Part shown: piece after piece, positions 1 through 8,326 of the stretch
Layout of the letters: each line of letters starts with the position of its first letter
Numbering within the stretch: the stretch's first letter is position 1
Origin: Rhodospirillales bacterium
GTDB taxonomy: Bacteria > Pseudomonadota > Alphaproteobacteria > Rhodospirillales > WMHbin7
Length of the DNA stretch: 64,000 bases
NCBI GenBank assembly: GCA_016214125.1
Contig: JACRPC010000012.1
Span: 62,001 to 126,000 of the forward strand
Direction of reading: 5' to 3'
Notes under the pieces: generated by a model
Told to the model about the DNA's origin: nothing
Database searches by the model: none
The model's input: only the letters and a program-made list of their open reading frames with translations
Made by a program: the position numbers and the translations under genes

Positions 1-327
1 ATTGATGTCTTTAATGGTTCCGGTCTCAATTAACGAACTGTATTCGGATGAATTGATATCAAAATGCAACAACACGGGCTCTTTTCTTTTTACGAAATAA
101 TTTTTCTCCCCCATGCCATGTTTGCTTCGTGAAGATGACCTGACGATCCGTTCGGCGATGACGTGGTCTGGATGCTGGCGAAGCAAATATTTCGCCACGC
201 GTTGCTGGCGGGATGTCCGTTCTGGATCGTCGAAACCGAATAAGACCCCGTCGGTGCAGGCGGCCAGCGCCAACGCCCCTAGCAACGGGCCAAGAATGGC
301 AAGGGCCATCCGGCTACGAAAATTCAT
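1..327 (-). CDS. Putative lipoprotein, partial (runs off the left edge)
   Basis: An open frame of 109 codons reads leftward from ATG at 327 to position 1 with no stop, so the C terminus lies outside the window. The N terminus is a short basic segment (MNFRSR), then a hydrophobic stretch ending in the lipobox LAAC with Cys at about residue 24, so it is predicted to be a periplasm-facing lipoprotein. The rest is charged and polar with no family I recognise. Its ATG overlaps the TGA of the upstream HlyC-like gene (ATGA, 327-324), so translation is probably coupled. It is the last visible gene of a four-gene accessory operon. Function unknown. Confidence 0.7.
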   Translation of the reverse strand, partial: MNFRSRMALAILGPLLGALALAACTDGVLFGFDDPERTSRQQRVAKYLLRQHPDHVIAERIVRSSSRSKHGMGEKNYFVKRKEPVLLHFDINSSEYSSLIETGTIKDIN

Positions 328-506
328 CCGGCCGCCCCCGTGGTTTTCGGAGGCGTGCGATGGCCTAGCCTTTCGGCAAATTTCTGCGCGTCTTCCCGAA
401 TATCCTTGCCTCCCCCAAAGGGCGCCACGACATCGACGATGCGCAGGCGATCGCCCGAGCGCCATTCGGTGGGGCCGCTTGCTCGGGCGACCTTGTACAT
501 GATCAC
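324..506 (-). CDS. 60-aa peptide with the C-terminal signature of HlyC-type toxin acyltransferases
   Basis: Seen: a 60-codon ORF starting with GTG, whose residues about 14-32 read EWRSGDRLRIVDVVAPFGG. Known: full HlyC-family lysine acyltransferases (about 150-170 aa) end in a closely similar block (W-S-G-D-x-x-W-x-I-D-x-x-A-P-F-G), where the Asp of SGD is one of the two catalytic residues. The catalytic His lies in the N-terminal half, which is missing here, and an in-frame stop at 539-537 excludes a longer form. It overlaps both neighbours by 4 nt (GTGA with the 50-aa ORF, ATGA with the lipoprotein). That neat coupling argues for a maintained small gene, but a remnant cannot be excluded. Activity is not predicted. 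Confidence 0.55.
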   Translation of the reverse strand: MIMYKVARASGPTEWRSGDRLRIVDVVAPFGGGKDIREDAQKFAERLGHRTPPKTTGAAG

Positions 507-655
507 CCCTCCCGCCGCGCGAATTTGAGCAAGGTTTCAACGGTGTGAAGCGCCAGCGCCACGCAGATGCCAAATAAATGCGGAATAAAAAACGAAAAAA
601 ACATTGGCATTCCACTCATTAATATCAATATTCCCTCGGAATTGAACCTGTTCAT
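503..655 (-). CDS. 50-aa single-pass membrane peptide
   Basis: A 50-codon ORF lies exactly between two neighbours, with its ATG overlapping the upstream TGA (ATGA, 655-652) and its own TGA overlapping the next GTG (GTGA, 506-503). The product has one long hydrophobic segment at about residues 9-38, with several Phe and Met residues, followed by a basic tail (KFARREG). Base composition is clearly AT-richer than the surrounding core genes. No family is recognised. The double overlap is the main evidence that it is real. It probably acts with the large membrane protein encoded just upstream. Confidence 0.6.
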   Translation of the reverse strand: MNRFNSEGILILMSGMPMFFSFFIPHLFGICVALALHTVETLLKFARREG

Positions 656-1488
656 TTTATGAATACCATTGTCATCTTTTCCAAAATCAAATACGATATA
701 ATAATACTCAATAAAAAAAACATGATGCCGGCCATGCGGCCAAACAATACCAATAATTTAATTTTTGCAATTATCATATATTGGCGATGAATTCTTTTGG
801 CGCTGAATGACTGACAGATCGAATGAGTCAGCGTTATCCAGGCCGTGGCGACTACGACAACCGCCTGGAAATGGTAGAAAATGTCGATCATGTGGCTCAT
901 ATTGTCTCGGCGCATATCGATCAGCCAGCGCGCGAAAACCTCGTCGAGCAACGGCACATGGCTCCTCAGGAAATCGTTCAAGGGAACCGTGTAATACAGC
1001 CAGACGCTCCGCTGGACGTGGCTCGCCATGCCGAAGCCGATGAGGAAGATGGCGTAGAGAAACAACAGGCCGGTCGTCCCCAGCATGATGTCGTAGCCCC
1101 ATTTGTTGGCGATGGCCTCGGCGCTCCCAGGAGCCGGAGCATCTGCGGATTTCCATTCGTGCCGTCGCCGCCAAGCCTCGATGGCGGCGCCCACCCCCGC
1201 CCCCATCGGACCGCCGGCCAGAAAGCCCAACCCGGCGCCCCCGATACGAGCATCCTTGGGCGCCCCCTCCGCCGCCTTGGGCGGTTGCGGAGCCAGCGGG
1301 TTGTAGGGCGGAAATTCGGTGCAGTATCGGATCGCAGCCTTCCCCAATCCAAGCAAACCTTCCTCCCAAAACAACCGCAAAACGGCCACCAGGAAGCGCC
1401 ATACCTTGGACCCGAAAGAAGGATTGCTCGTCGCCTCTTCGGTCTTGCCGGTGATCGGAGGGTCGGGGGCGTGCGGGGCCGCCGTCAC
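652..1488 (-). CDS. Membrane protein with glycine-zipper segment, unknown family
   Basis: I start this at GTG 1488 because AAGGAG lies 6 nt upstream (1500-1495); a further in-frame ATG at 1548 has a poorer site. The product is about 278 aa. A soluble, Pro-rich N-terminal part is followed by a Gly-rich block at about residues 80-100 (GGAGLGFLAGGPMGAGVGAA) resembling glycine zippers of pore-forming or membrane-inserting proteins. At least three strongly hydrophobic helices occupy the C-terminal half. The 3-prime third is AT-rich, suggesting horizontal origin. It is the first gene of the four-gene overlapping operon. No catalytic motif is visible. A role in secretion, immunity or toxin delivery is only guesswork. 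Confidence 0.65.
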   Translation of the reverse strand: MTAAPHAPDPPITGKTEEATSNPSFGSKVWRFLVAVLRLFWEEGLLGLGKAAIRYCTEFPPYNPLAPQPPKAAEGAPKDARIGGAGLGFLAGGPMGAGVGAAIEAWRRRHEWKSADAPAPGSAEAIANKWGYDIMLGTTGLLFLYAIFLIGFGMASHVQRSVWLYYTVPLNDFLRSHVPLLDEVFARWLIDMRRDNMSHMIDIFYHFQAVVVVATAWITLTHSICQSFSAKRIHRQYMIIAKIKLLVLFGRMAGIMFFLLSIIISYLILEKMTMVFIK

Positions 1489-1705
1489 GATCCGCTCCTT
1501 CGATTGCGAGAACGCGGCGACATGCGAATTACCCCCCTTCTTAAGCATTCATCGACCGTCCGGCGTGCTGCACCTAAAACGGTAATCCACCGCAACCAAA
1601 AGTCAACACCAGCTCGCATTTGGATTGCAATCGGATTTCCAAATTGGTCCGGCGAAGTAGTGATCGGCGCCTCAATCTCCTTCCCCGCTTTGGCCCAATT
1701 CGTGG

Positions 1706-1729
1706 ATGCCCGGCGCGAAGGCCGGGCAT
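1706..1729. repeat. REP-like palindrome
   Basis: ATGCCCGGC and GCCGGGCAT form perfect 9-bp arms around GCGAAG. The phrase of a GC-rich palindrome flanked by tggatgcc and catgacg is a familiar intergenic repeat of alphaproteobacterial genomes. It lies in the 1549-2003 gap upstream of the mini-HlyC operon and downstream of higA. Apart from this palindrome, the nearby gtgtc-rich stretch (1818-1850) and the direct repeat at 1936-1976, I see nothing coding in that 455-bp gap. Confidence 0.6.
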
Positions 1730-1935
1730 GACGATGGGAGAGATCGGCGCGAAGGCCAAGGGATCGCCAAACGCCATCGGCATCACGAAGCGCCAAGGCA
1801 TTGCCCCCTTCATCCGTGTCGATCCGTGTCCACCCGTGTCCGATGTCACCATCGCCCCCGACATGGATCGGCATCGACAAACCCCGATGTGCCAATGGGC
1901 GGCTGAGAAACCTGGTCCGTTTGACCCTGACCTTG

Positions 1936-1976
1936 GAAATTCGGTGACAGGATACCGAAATTCGGTGACAGGATAC
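1936..1976. repeat. Tandem 20-bp direct repeat
   Basis: Two identical copies of GAAATTCGGTGACAGGATAC (1936-1955 and 1957-1976) are separated by one base, and followed by GAATTTC, the inverse of the repeat start. The TTCGGTGACAG core is reminiscent of short sequences found near REP-associated transposases, but no transposase is present. It could be a mobile-element footprint or a protein-binding site. Confidence 0.7.
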
Positions 1977-2003
1977 GAATTTCTGCCCCTCTTCCCTACC
2001 CCC

Positions 2004-2300
2004 TCACGCCGCTTTTCTTGGCCGGATTTCCGCCTTGATGGCCTTGCCCAGTCGGTCGCGGGCGCTTTCCAGATCGTAGGTGGCCTGCATGCCCACCCAA
2101 AACTCGGCGCTGGTGCCGAAATAGCGGGCCAGCCGAAGCGCGGTGTCGGGCGTGATCGCCCGCTTGCCGTTGACGATGGCGCTCACCCGCATTTGCGCCA
2201 CGCCAATCGCCTTGGCGAGCGCGTATTGGCTCATGCCCAGGGGCTTCAGGAAATCCTCGCGCAACACTTCGCCGGGATGGGCTGGGGGGAAATCGGCCAT
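2004..2300 (-). CDS. higA: HigA-type antitoxin (Xre family)
   Basis: A 98-aa protein beginning MADFPPAHPGEVL, which is the typical opening of HigA/VapI antitoxins, followed by an Xre helix-turn-helix at about residues 23-60 (MSQYALAKAIGV then RVSAIVNGKRAIT) and the usual FWVGMQATYDLE segment. It should neutralise the toxin encoded just upstream and repress the operon through its HTH. The start is set by an AAGAAGGA site about 10 nt upstream that lies directly behind the toxin stop codon. Toxin-before-antitoxin order is characteristic of higBA. Confidence 0.92.
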   Translation of the reverse strand: MADFPPAHPGEVLREDFLKPLGMSQYALAKAIGVAQMRVSAIVNGKRAITPDTALRLARYFGTSAEFWVGMQATYDLESARDRLGKAIKAEIRPRKAA

Positions 2301-2314
2301 GCTTCCGATCCTTC

Positions 2315-2596
2315 TTAATGATAATCGACGATCTCGACCTCGTGGGCGTCGCCCTGATGCCAACGAAAGCACACGCGCCAGCGATCGTTGATGCGGATGC
2401 TGTGTTGGCCCAGGCGGGCGCCCAGCAAGGCCTCCAGCCGGTTGCCGGGCGGCGCCCGAAGGTCGTCAAGCGAGCGGGCGTTGTGAAGTTGCAACAGCTT
2501 TCGGTTGGCGGTCTTAAGGATGTCGTTGGGAACGCCCTTGACGAAGCGGCGCTGCCAGGCGGCCTCGGCAAGGGCATTGCGAAACGACCGGATCAT
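2315..2596 (-). CDS. higB: HigB/RelE-family toxin
   Basis: A 93-aa protein beginning MIRSFRNALAE with the family hallmarks KGVPNDILKTANRKL, the LDDLRAPPGNRLEALLG region and the C-terminal RINDRWRVCFRW motif. RelE-superfamily HigB toxins cleave mRNA on the ribosome. I choose the ATG at 2596 because family members start MI.SF. The predicted -10 hexamer (2607-2602) places the transcription start at or next to this ATG, so the message would be leaderless; an upstream in-frame ATG (11 codons longer overall frame) is less likely. It is followed after 14 nt by higA. Confidence 0.9.
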   Translation of the reverse strand: MIRSFRNALAEAAWQRRFVKGVPNDILKTANRKLLQLHNARSLDDLRAPPGNRLEALLGARLGQHSIRINDRWRVCFRWHQGDAHEVEIVDYH

Positions 2597-2601
2597 GGCC
2601 C

Positions 2602-2639
2602 ATTCTATCGTCATCCGGTAGCTAACGCAAGGCGTTAGC
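2602..2639 (-). promoter_or_regulatory. higBA promoter and operator
   Basis: On the minus strand TTGCGT (2630-2625), a 17-bp spacer and TAGAAT (2607-2602) make a good sigma70-like promoter. A perfect palindrome, GCTAACGC-AAG-GCGTTAGC (2621-2639), covers the -35 element, as expected for an autorepression site bound by HigA. Confidence 0.7.
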
Positions 2640-2867
2640 ATGCCGCCCCGACGCGCCTCTCCCCCTCCCATCCATTGTTTTCCGTAAATTCCGGCGCGCC
2701 AGCCAATTATTTCCTTGACACCGGCCTTGATTGTGGGTACATTACGGCAACAATATTCCGGCCTAACCTTGGCCGCGCTGTAAAAACCGTGCAGAATCAA
2801 TCCCCCGCCCCGCACTCCGGGCTGGCCGCGCCTCCGGCTTGGGTGTTGTTGCGAGTCCGTCGCAAAA

Positions 2868-3063
2868 TGACGGAAATTCATTCGCCACATCAAGGCGCTA
2901 ACACGAAAAATGCTAAAAGATTGCGCCGGAATTGGGTGTGAATCGAACAAGATCAACGACTTACTTGAGTCAAAGCGGCGCAAACCGGGGCATGATCGGG
3001 CAACAAGCGGCGTCAATCGGGCGCAGATCGGCGCCAATCGGGACATTCCCGGCGCCTGTCCGC
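2868..3063 (+). repeat. Dispersed repeat, copy 1: conserved AT-rich block plus phased CAA..CGG array
   Basis: This stretch aligns with the reverse complement of 33892-34077. Shared blocks in order include TGACGGAAATTCAT, GGCGCTA, GAAAAATGCTAAAA, TGCGCCG, GTGAATCG, ATCAACGACTTA and TCAAAGCGGCGC. The 80 bp after GGCGCTA align without gaps. The second half is a degenerate array of units like CAATCGGGCG repeated every 10-12 bp. It sits between higBA and the 3-prime end of msrQ, in the same orientation relative to the neighbouring gene end as copy 2 is to the soxW-like gene. The rest of the 2640-3101 gap shows nothing else I can name. Confidence 0.75.
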
Positions 3064-3101
3064 CCCCGCCGGTCCACCCGCCTTCCCCTCCCCCGCCCCC
3101 G

Positions 3102-3716
3102 TTACGGCCTCACCCGCTCGCCCAGGCGCGACGCACCCCTTAGGGCCCAGACCAGCCTTGCCGCCAACAGCACCGCCACCGCCAGGGCGTAAAGGGCGGG
3201 CTCGATGCCGAACTTGACCTTCACCATCATGAAGTAATGCAGGCAGGCCAGGATCGCCGCCGGAAAGACGAGCCGGTGCAGCCTTTTCCAATTGCGCCCG
3301 CCCAGCCTGCGCACCATGGCGTCGGTCGAGGTGACGGCCAGCGGCAGCAGCAGCAGGAACACCGTCATGCCCACCGTGATGTAGGTGCGCTTGGCGATGT
3401 CGCGGCCGATCTCGCCCCAATCGAAAAACTGGTCGAGCCCCACATAGCTGCTCACATGCGCCAAGGCGTAGAAGAAGGCCGCCAGGCCCATCATGCGGCG
3501 ATAGGAGCGCAGAACGCCCAGGCCGGGGACCAGGCGCGCCGCCGGCGTGATCGCCAAGGTGAGGATCAGCAGGCGCAGCGCCCAATCGCCCAGGAAGCGG
3601 GTGATGGCCTCGATCGGGTTGGCGCCCAGGCCCCACAGCAGCGCCTTGGCCGCCAGCCAGACGAGCGGCAGGAGCAAAGCCGCCAGCAGCCACCGCTTGC
3701 GTCCGGCGACCGACAT
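3102..3716 (-). CDS. msrQ: MsrQ, haem-binding membrane subunit of the periplasmic Met-sulfoxide reductase
   Basis: A 204-aa integral membrane protein with five or six hydrophobic helices and the ferric-reductase-like layout of MsrQ/YedZ. His residues suited to haem ligation occur in YALAHVSSY, LHRLVFP and CLHYFMM. MsrQ passes quinol electrons to the molybdoenzyme MsrP, which repairs oxidised methionines in periplasmic proteins. It starts 3 nt after msrP stops, so the two are co-transcribed and probably coupled. Length matches the family. Confidence 0.95.
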   Translation of the reverse strand: MSVAGRKRWLLAALLLPLVWLAAKALLWGLGANPIEAITRFLGDWALRLLILTLAITPAARLVPGLGVLRSYRRMMGLAAFFYALAHVSSYVGLDQFFDWGEIGRDIAKRTYITVGMTVFLLLLPLAVTSTDAMVRRLGGRNWKRLHRLVFPAAILACLHYFMMVKVKFGIEPALYALAVAVLLAARLVWALRGASRLGERVRP

Positions 3717-3719
3717 CCG

Positions 3720-4619
<900 letters not shown>

Positions 4620-4668
4620 GGCCTAACAGTTGGGCTTTCCCGGTTGCATTGCAAGATGCCCGGAAGGG

Positions 4669-4697
4669 TTTACAGCCTGGGACCAGCCTGTTAAATA
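4669..4697 (+). promoter_or_regulatory. prs promoter
   Basis: TTTACA (4669-4674), a 17-bp spacer and TAAATA (4692-4697) form a sigma70-like promoter. Transcription would start near 4704, leaving a leader of about 27 nt before the prs ATG at 4731. Confidence 0.6.
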
Positions 4698-4730
4698 GGG
4701 GCCCGCTTTCCGCTAGCCCCGAGTCGGCCG

Positions 4731-5663
4731 ATGAAGCTTCTAGCCTGCAACAGCAATCGCCCGCTGGCCGAGGCCATCTCGGCCTATCTCGGCCTGCCGC
4801 TCACCAAGGCCACCATCCGTCGCTTCAACGACATGGAGGTCTTCGTCGAGATCAACGAGAACGTGCGCGGCGAGGATGTGTTCGTCGTCCAATCGACCTG
4901 CTACCCGGCCAACGACCATCTGATGGAGCTTTTGGTCACGCTGGACGCGCTGAAGCGCGGCTCGGCCAAGCGGATGACCGCGGTGATGCCCTATTTCGGC
5001 TACGCCCGCCAAGACCGCAAGACCGGACCGCGCACGCCGATCTCGGCCAAGCTGGTGGCCGATCTGATCACCGTGGCCGGGGCGCACCGGGTGGTGACGG
5101 TCGATCTGCATTCCGGCCAGATCCAAGGCTTCTTCGACATCCCGCTCGACAACCTCTACGCGGCGCCCGTCTTCACCAACGACATCCGCGAGCGCTTCGG
5201 GGCCGACAATCTGGTCATCGTCTCGCCCGACGTGGGCGGCGTGGTCCGCGCCCGCGCCATCGCCAAGCGCATCGATGTCGGGCTGGCGATCATCGACAAG
5301 CGGCGCGAGCGCGCCGGCCATTCCGAGGTGATGAACATCATCGGCGAGATCGAGGGCCGCAATTGCGTGCTGGTCGACGACATCGTCGATTCGGCGGGCA
5401 CGCTGTGCAACGCCGCCACCGCGCTCATGGAGGCGGGCGCCCTGTCGGTGTCGGCCTACGTCACCCATGGCGTGCTCTCGGGCGGCGCGGTGGCCCGGGT
5501 CGCCGCCTCGCCCTTGAAGCTCTTGGTCACCACCGACAGCATCCCGGCCACCGAGGCGGTGCGCGCCGCCCCCAACATCCGCCAGCTCACCATCGCGCCC
5601 CTGATGGCGGAATCGATCCAGCGCATCGCCGAGGACCGCTCGGTCTCCAGCCTGTTCGATTAA
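4731..5663 (+). CDS. prs: Ribose-phosphate pyrophosphokinase
   Basis: A 310-aa PRPP synthetase that converts ribose 5-phosphate and ATP into PRPP for nucleotide, His, Trp and NAD synthesis. Family motifs are clear: [12 protein letters not shown] at the start, the [11 protein letters not shown] flexible loop, [11 protein letters not shown] in the middle, and the PRPP-binding loop [13 protein letters not shown] near residues 212-224. Length is normal. It heads a core block read in the same direction (rplY, pth, ychF). Confidence 0.97.
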   Translation: MKLLACNSNRPLAEAISAYLGLPLTKATIRRFNDMEVFVEINENVRGEDVFVVQSTCYPANDHLMELLVTLDALKRGSAKRMTAVMPYFGYARQDRKTGPRTPISAKLVADLITVAGAHRVVTVDLHSGQIQGFFDIPLDNLYAAPVFTNDIRERFGADNLVIVSPDVGGVVRARAIAKRIDVGLAIIDKRRERAGHSEVMNIIGEIEGRNCVLVDDIVDSAGTLCNAATALMEAGALSVSAYVTHGVLSGGAVARVAASPLKLLVTTDSIPATEAVRAAPNIRQLTIAPLMAESIQRIAEDRSVSSLFD

Positions 5664-5780
5664 CCGCTTTTCGCCCTTTTTCGCTGGATTTTCCGCCCCG
5701 TCTGTGCGAGAAGAGCGCCTTCGCGACGTCCGGGCACCCCTGGAGGCCGGCGTTTGCCTGTTTGTTCAAGGAGTTGAGCC

Positions 5781-6554
5781 ATGACCCAGATCAGCACCCT
5801 CGAGGCCCAGCCTCGGGAGCGGGCCGGAAAGGGGGCCGCCCGCGCCACCCGCAACAGCGGGCTGGTTCCCGCCGTCATCTATGGCGACAAGAAGCCGCCG
5901 GTGATGATCGCGCTTACCCCCAAGGCCCTGGCGGCCGAGATGAGCCGCACCGGTTTCCGCACCCGCCTGTTCGATCTCAAGGTGGGAAGCGAGACCCAGC
6001 GCTGCCTTGCGCGTGACGTCCAGACCCATCCGGTCACCGACCGGCCGCTGCATGTCGATTTCATGCGGGTGGGCAAGGATTCGGTTATCCATGTCGGCGT
6101 GCCGGTGATCTTCATGAACGACACCAAATCGCCCGGCATCAAGCGCGGCGGCGTGCTCAACGTCGTGCGCCACGAGGTCGAGCTGGTCTGCCGTCCCGAC
6201 AACATCCCCGAAAAGCTGGTGGTCGACCTCACCGGTCTCGACATCGGCGATTCGGTCCATATCAGCCACATCAAGCTGCCCGAAGGGGTGCGCCCCTTCA
6301 TCACGGATCGCGATTTCACCGTCGCCACCGTGGCGCCGCCCACCTTGATGAAAACGCCCGAGCAGCAGGCGGCCGAAGATGCGGCGGCGGCAGCGGCGGC
6401 AACCGCTGCTGCCGGCGCGGCGGCTGCGGCCGGCACGGCGGCTCCGGCGGCCGGCGCCAAGGGTTCGGCTCCGGGCCAGGCGGCTCCGGCGGCCGGCGCC
6501 AAGGGTGCCGCTCCGGCGGCGGCCCCGGCGGCCAAGGGCAGCGGCAAGAAGTAA
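5781..6554 (+). CDS. rplY: Large ribosomal subunit protein bL25, Ctc form with Ala-rich tail
   Basis: A 257-aa 5S rRNA-binding ribosomal protein. The N-terminal L25 domain (residues 1-95) includes the basic start RERAGKGAARATRNSG and DVQTHPVTDRPLHVDF. The TL5/CTC C-terminal domain follows to about residue 195, with GVPVIFMN and HISHIKLPEGV. The last 60 residues are an Ala/Gly/Pro/Lys tail built from short repeats, typical of alphaproteobacterial bL25. AAGGAG lies 7 nt before the ATG. It is followed after 9 nt by pth, a common arrangement. Confidence 0.96.
   Translation: MTQISTLEAQPRERAGKGAARATRNSGLVPAVIYGDKKPPVMIALTPKALAAEMSRTGFRTRLFDLKVGSETQRCLARDVQTHPVTDRPLHVDFMRVGKDSVIHVGVPVIFMNDTKSPGIKRGGVLNVVRHEVELVCRPDNIPEKLVVDLTGLDIGDSVHISHIKLPEGVRPFITDRDFTVATVAPPTLMKTPEQQAAEDAAAAAAATAAAGAAAAAGTAAPAAGAKGSAPGQAAPAAGAKGAAPAAAPAAKGSGKK
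6437..6506 (+). repeat. 28-bp direct repeat inside the rplY tail
   Basis: An identical 28-bp sequence beginning GGCGGCTCCGGCGGCCGG occurs at 6437-6464 and 6479-6506, a period of 42 bp (14 codons). It encodes AAPAAGAKG twice in the low-complexity tail of bL25. The repeat keeps frame, so its copy number can vary without breaking the gene. Confidence 0.8.
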
Positions 6555-6563
6555 GGCCCGCCG

Positions 6564-7217
6564 ATGTTCCTGGTGGTCGGGCTGGGCAATCCCGGTCCCG
6601 GCTACGCCGGGAACCGGCACAATATCGGCTACATGGCGGCGGACCTTCTGGTCCGCCGTCATGGCTTCGGGCCCTGGAAAAAGAAATTCCAGGGCCTGCT
6701 GGCCGAAGGCAGCATCGGCGCCGAACGCGTGCTGGTCCTCAAACCGGAAACCTGGATGAATCTTTCGGGCCAATCGGCGGGCGAGGCGGCGCGCTTCTAC
6801 AAGATCCCGCTCGCGCGCATCATCGTGCTCCACGACGATCTCGATCTGGCGCCGGGCAAGGTTCGGGTGAAGAAGGGCGGCGGCGCCGGCGGCCATAACG
6901 GGCTTCGCAGCCTCGACGACCATCTGGGCCCCGATTACCGCCGGGTGCGGCTAGGCGTCGGCCATCCGGGCGAGAAGGACGCGGTCACCGGCCATGTGCT
7001 CGACGATTTCGCCAAGGCCGACAAGGCCTGGCTCGATCCGCTGCTCGACGCGCTGGCCGAGGCCTTTCCGCTGCTGCTGGCCGGCGACGACAACGGCTTC
7101 ATGAACAAGGTGGTGGTGAAGACCCAGCCGCCGCGCGAGAAGAAGACTCCCCCCTCGCCACCATCCTCCGCCACGCCCCCGCCCCCCGCCCCCAAGGACG
7201 AACAGAAGGTCGATTAA
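6564..7217 (+). CDS. pth: Peptidyl-tRNA hydrolase
   Basis: A 217-aa enzyme that recycles peptidyl-tRNA by cleaving the ester bond. Catalytic features are present: Asn9 in GLGNPG, His19 in NRHNIGY, the HDDLDL Asp near residue 93, and [13 protein letters not shown]. The catalytic core ends near residue 185. The last 30 residues are a Pro/Lys-rich tail, longer than the E. coli enzyme but common in alphaproteobacteria. ychF begins one base after its stop. Confidence 0.97.
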   Translation: MFLVVGLGNPGPGYAGNRHNIGYMAADLLVRRHGFGPWKKKFQGLLAEGSIGAERVLVLKPETWMNLSGQSAGEAARFYKIPLARIIVLHDDLDLAPGKVRVKKGGGAGGHNGLRSLDDHLGPDYRRVRLGVGHPGEKDAVTGHVLDDFAKADKAWLDPLLDALAEAFPLLLAGDDNGFMNKVVVKTQPPREKKTPPSPPSSATPPPPAPKDEQKVD

Positions 7218-7218
7218 G

Positions 7219-8319
7219 ATGGGTTTCAATTGCGGCATCGTCGGCTTGCCCAATGTCGGCAAGTCGACTCTCTTCAACGCGCTCACCCAGACCGCCGCCG
7301 CCCAGGCCGCCAACTATCCCTTCTGCACCATCGAGCCCAATGTCGGGCGCGTCGCCGTGCCCGACGGGCGGCTCGAGGTGCTGGCCAAACTCGGCAAATC
7401 GGCCAAGATCCTGCCCACCCAGCTTGAATTCGTCGACATCGCCGGGCTGGTGCGCGGCGCCTCGAAGGGCGAAGGGCTGGGCAATCAGTTCCTGGCCAAC
7501 ATCCGCGAGGTCGATGCCATCGCCCATGTGCTGCGCTGCTTCGAGGACCCCGACGTCACCCATGTCGAGGGCTCGATCGATCCGGTGCGCGACGCCGAGA
7601 CGGTGGAGACCGAGCTTCTGCTGGCCGATCTGGACAGCGTCGAGAAGCGCGTGATGGCCGCCCAGAAGAAGGCCAAGGGCGGCGACAAGGAAGCCAAGGA
7701 TTTGCTGGCCGTGCTGGAGCCGGTGCTGGCGGCCCTGCAGGCCGGGCGGCCCGCCCGCCTGGCCGAACTCGACCCGTCGCTAAAGCCGGCCCTAGCCCGC
7801 CAGCAGCTCCTGTCGGCCAAGCCGGTCGTCTATGTCTGCAATGTCGAGGAAGGGGCGGCCGCCTCCGGCAACGCCCAATCCAAGCGCGTCGCCGAATTCG
7901 CCGCCAAGGAGGGCAATGTGGCGGTGGTGATCTCGGCCGCCATCGAGGCCGAAGTGGCGCAGCTTTCCGATCCGGCCGAGCAGCGGGAATTCCTGGCCTC
8001 GCTGGGGCTTGCGGAAACCGGGCTGGCCCGCGTCATCCGCGCCGGCTACGAGCTGCTGCATCTCGTCACTTTCTTCACCGTCGGCCCCAAGGAGGCCCGC
8101 GCCTGGACGGTGCGCAAGGGCGCCAAGGCGCCCGAGGCGGCCGGCGTCATCCACACCGATTTCGAAAAGGGCTTCATCCGCGCCGAGACCATCGCCTTTG
8201 ACGATTTCGTCGCCTGCGCCGGCGAGGCGGGCGCCAAGGAAGCGGGCAAGATGCGCCTGGAAGGCAAGGAGTATGTCGTCCAGGACGGCGATGTCTTCCA
8301 CTTCCTGTTCAACGTGTGA
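7219..8319 (+). CDS. ychF: YchF/Obg-family P-loop ATPase
   Basis: A 366-aa cytosolic ribosome-associated ATPase. The G1 motif GLPNVGKST is at residues 9-17, DIAGLVRGA is G3, and the G4 position reads NVEE rather than NKxD, the change that gives YchF its ATP preference. The TGS domain closes the protein. It ends with the normal tail [11 protein letters not shown] diverged second copy of the last 33 bp lies at 9479-9511, beyond an inserted gene. Confidence 0.97.
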   Translation: MGFNCGIVGLPNVGKSTLFNALTQTAAAQAANYPFCTIEPNVGRVAVPDGRLEVLAKLGKSAKILPTQLEFVDIAGLVRGASKGEGLGNQFLANIREVDAIAHVLRCFEDPDVTHVEGSIDPVRDAETVETELLLADLDSVEKRVMAAQKKAKGGDKEAKDLLAVLEPVLAALQAGRPARLAELDPSLKPALARQQLLSAKPVVYVCNVEEGAAASGNAQSKRVAEFAAKEGNVAVVISAAIEAEVAQLSDPAEQREFLASLGLAETGLARVIRAGYELLHLVTFFTVGPKEARAWTVRKGAKAPEAAGVIHTDFEKGFIRAETIAFDDFVACAGEAGAKEAGKMRLEGKEYVVQDGDVFHFLFNV

Positions 8320-8326
8320 AGGCACG

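Noticed and set aside
2910-3143. Possible conserved small protein shared with the minus strand at 33841-34074
   Set aside because: Frames align but most differences are non-synonymous and the tails encode low-complexity repeats; kept as a DNA/RNA repeat instead.
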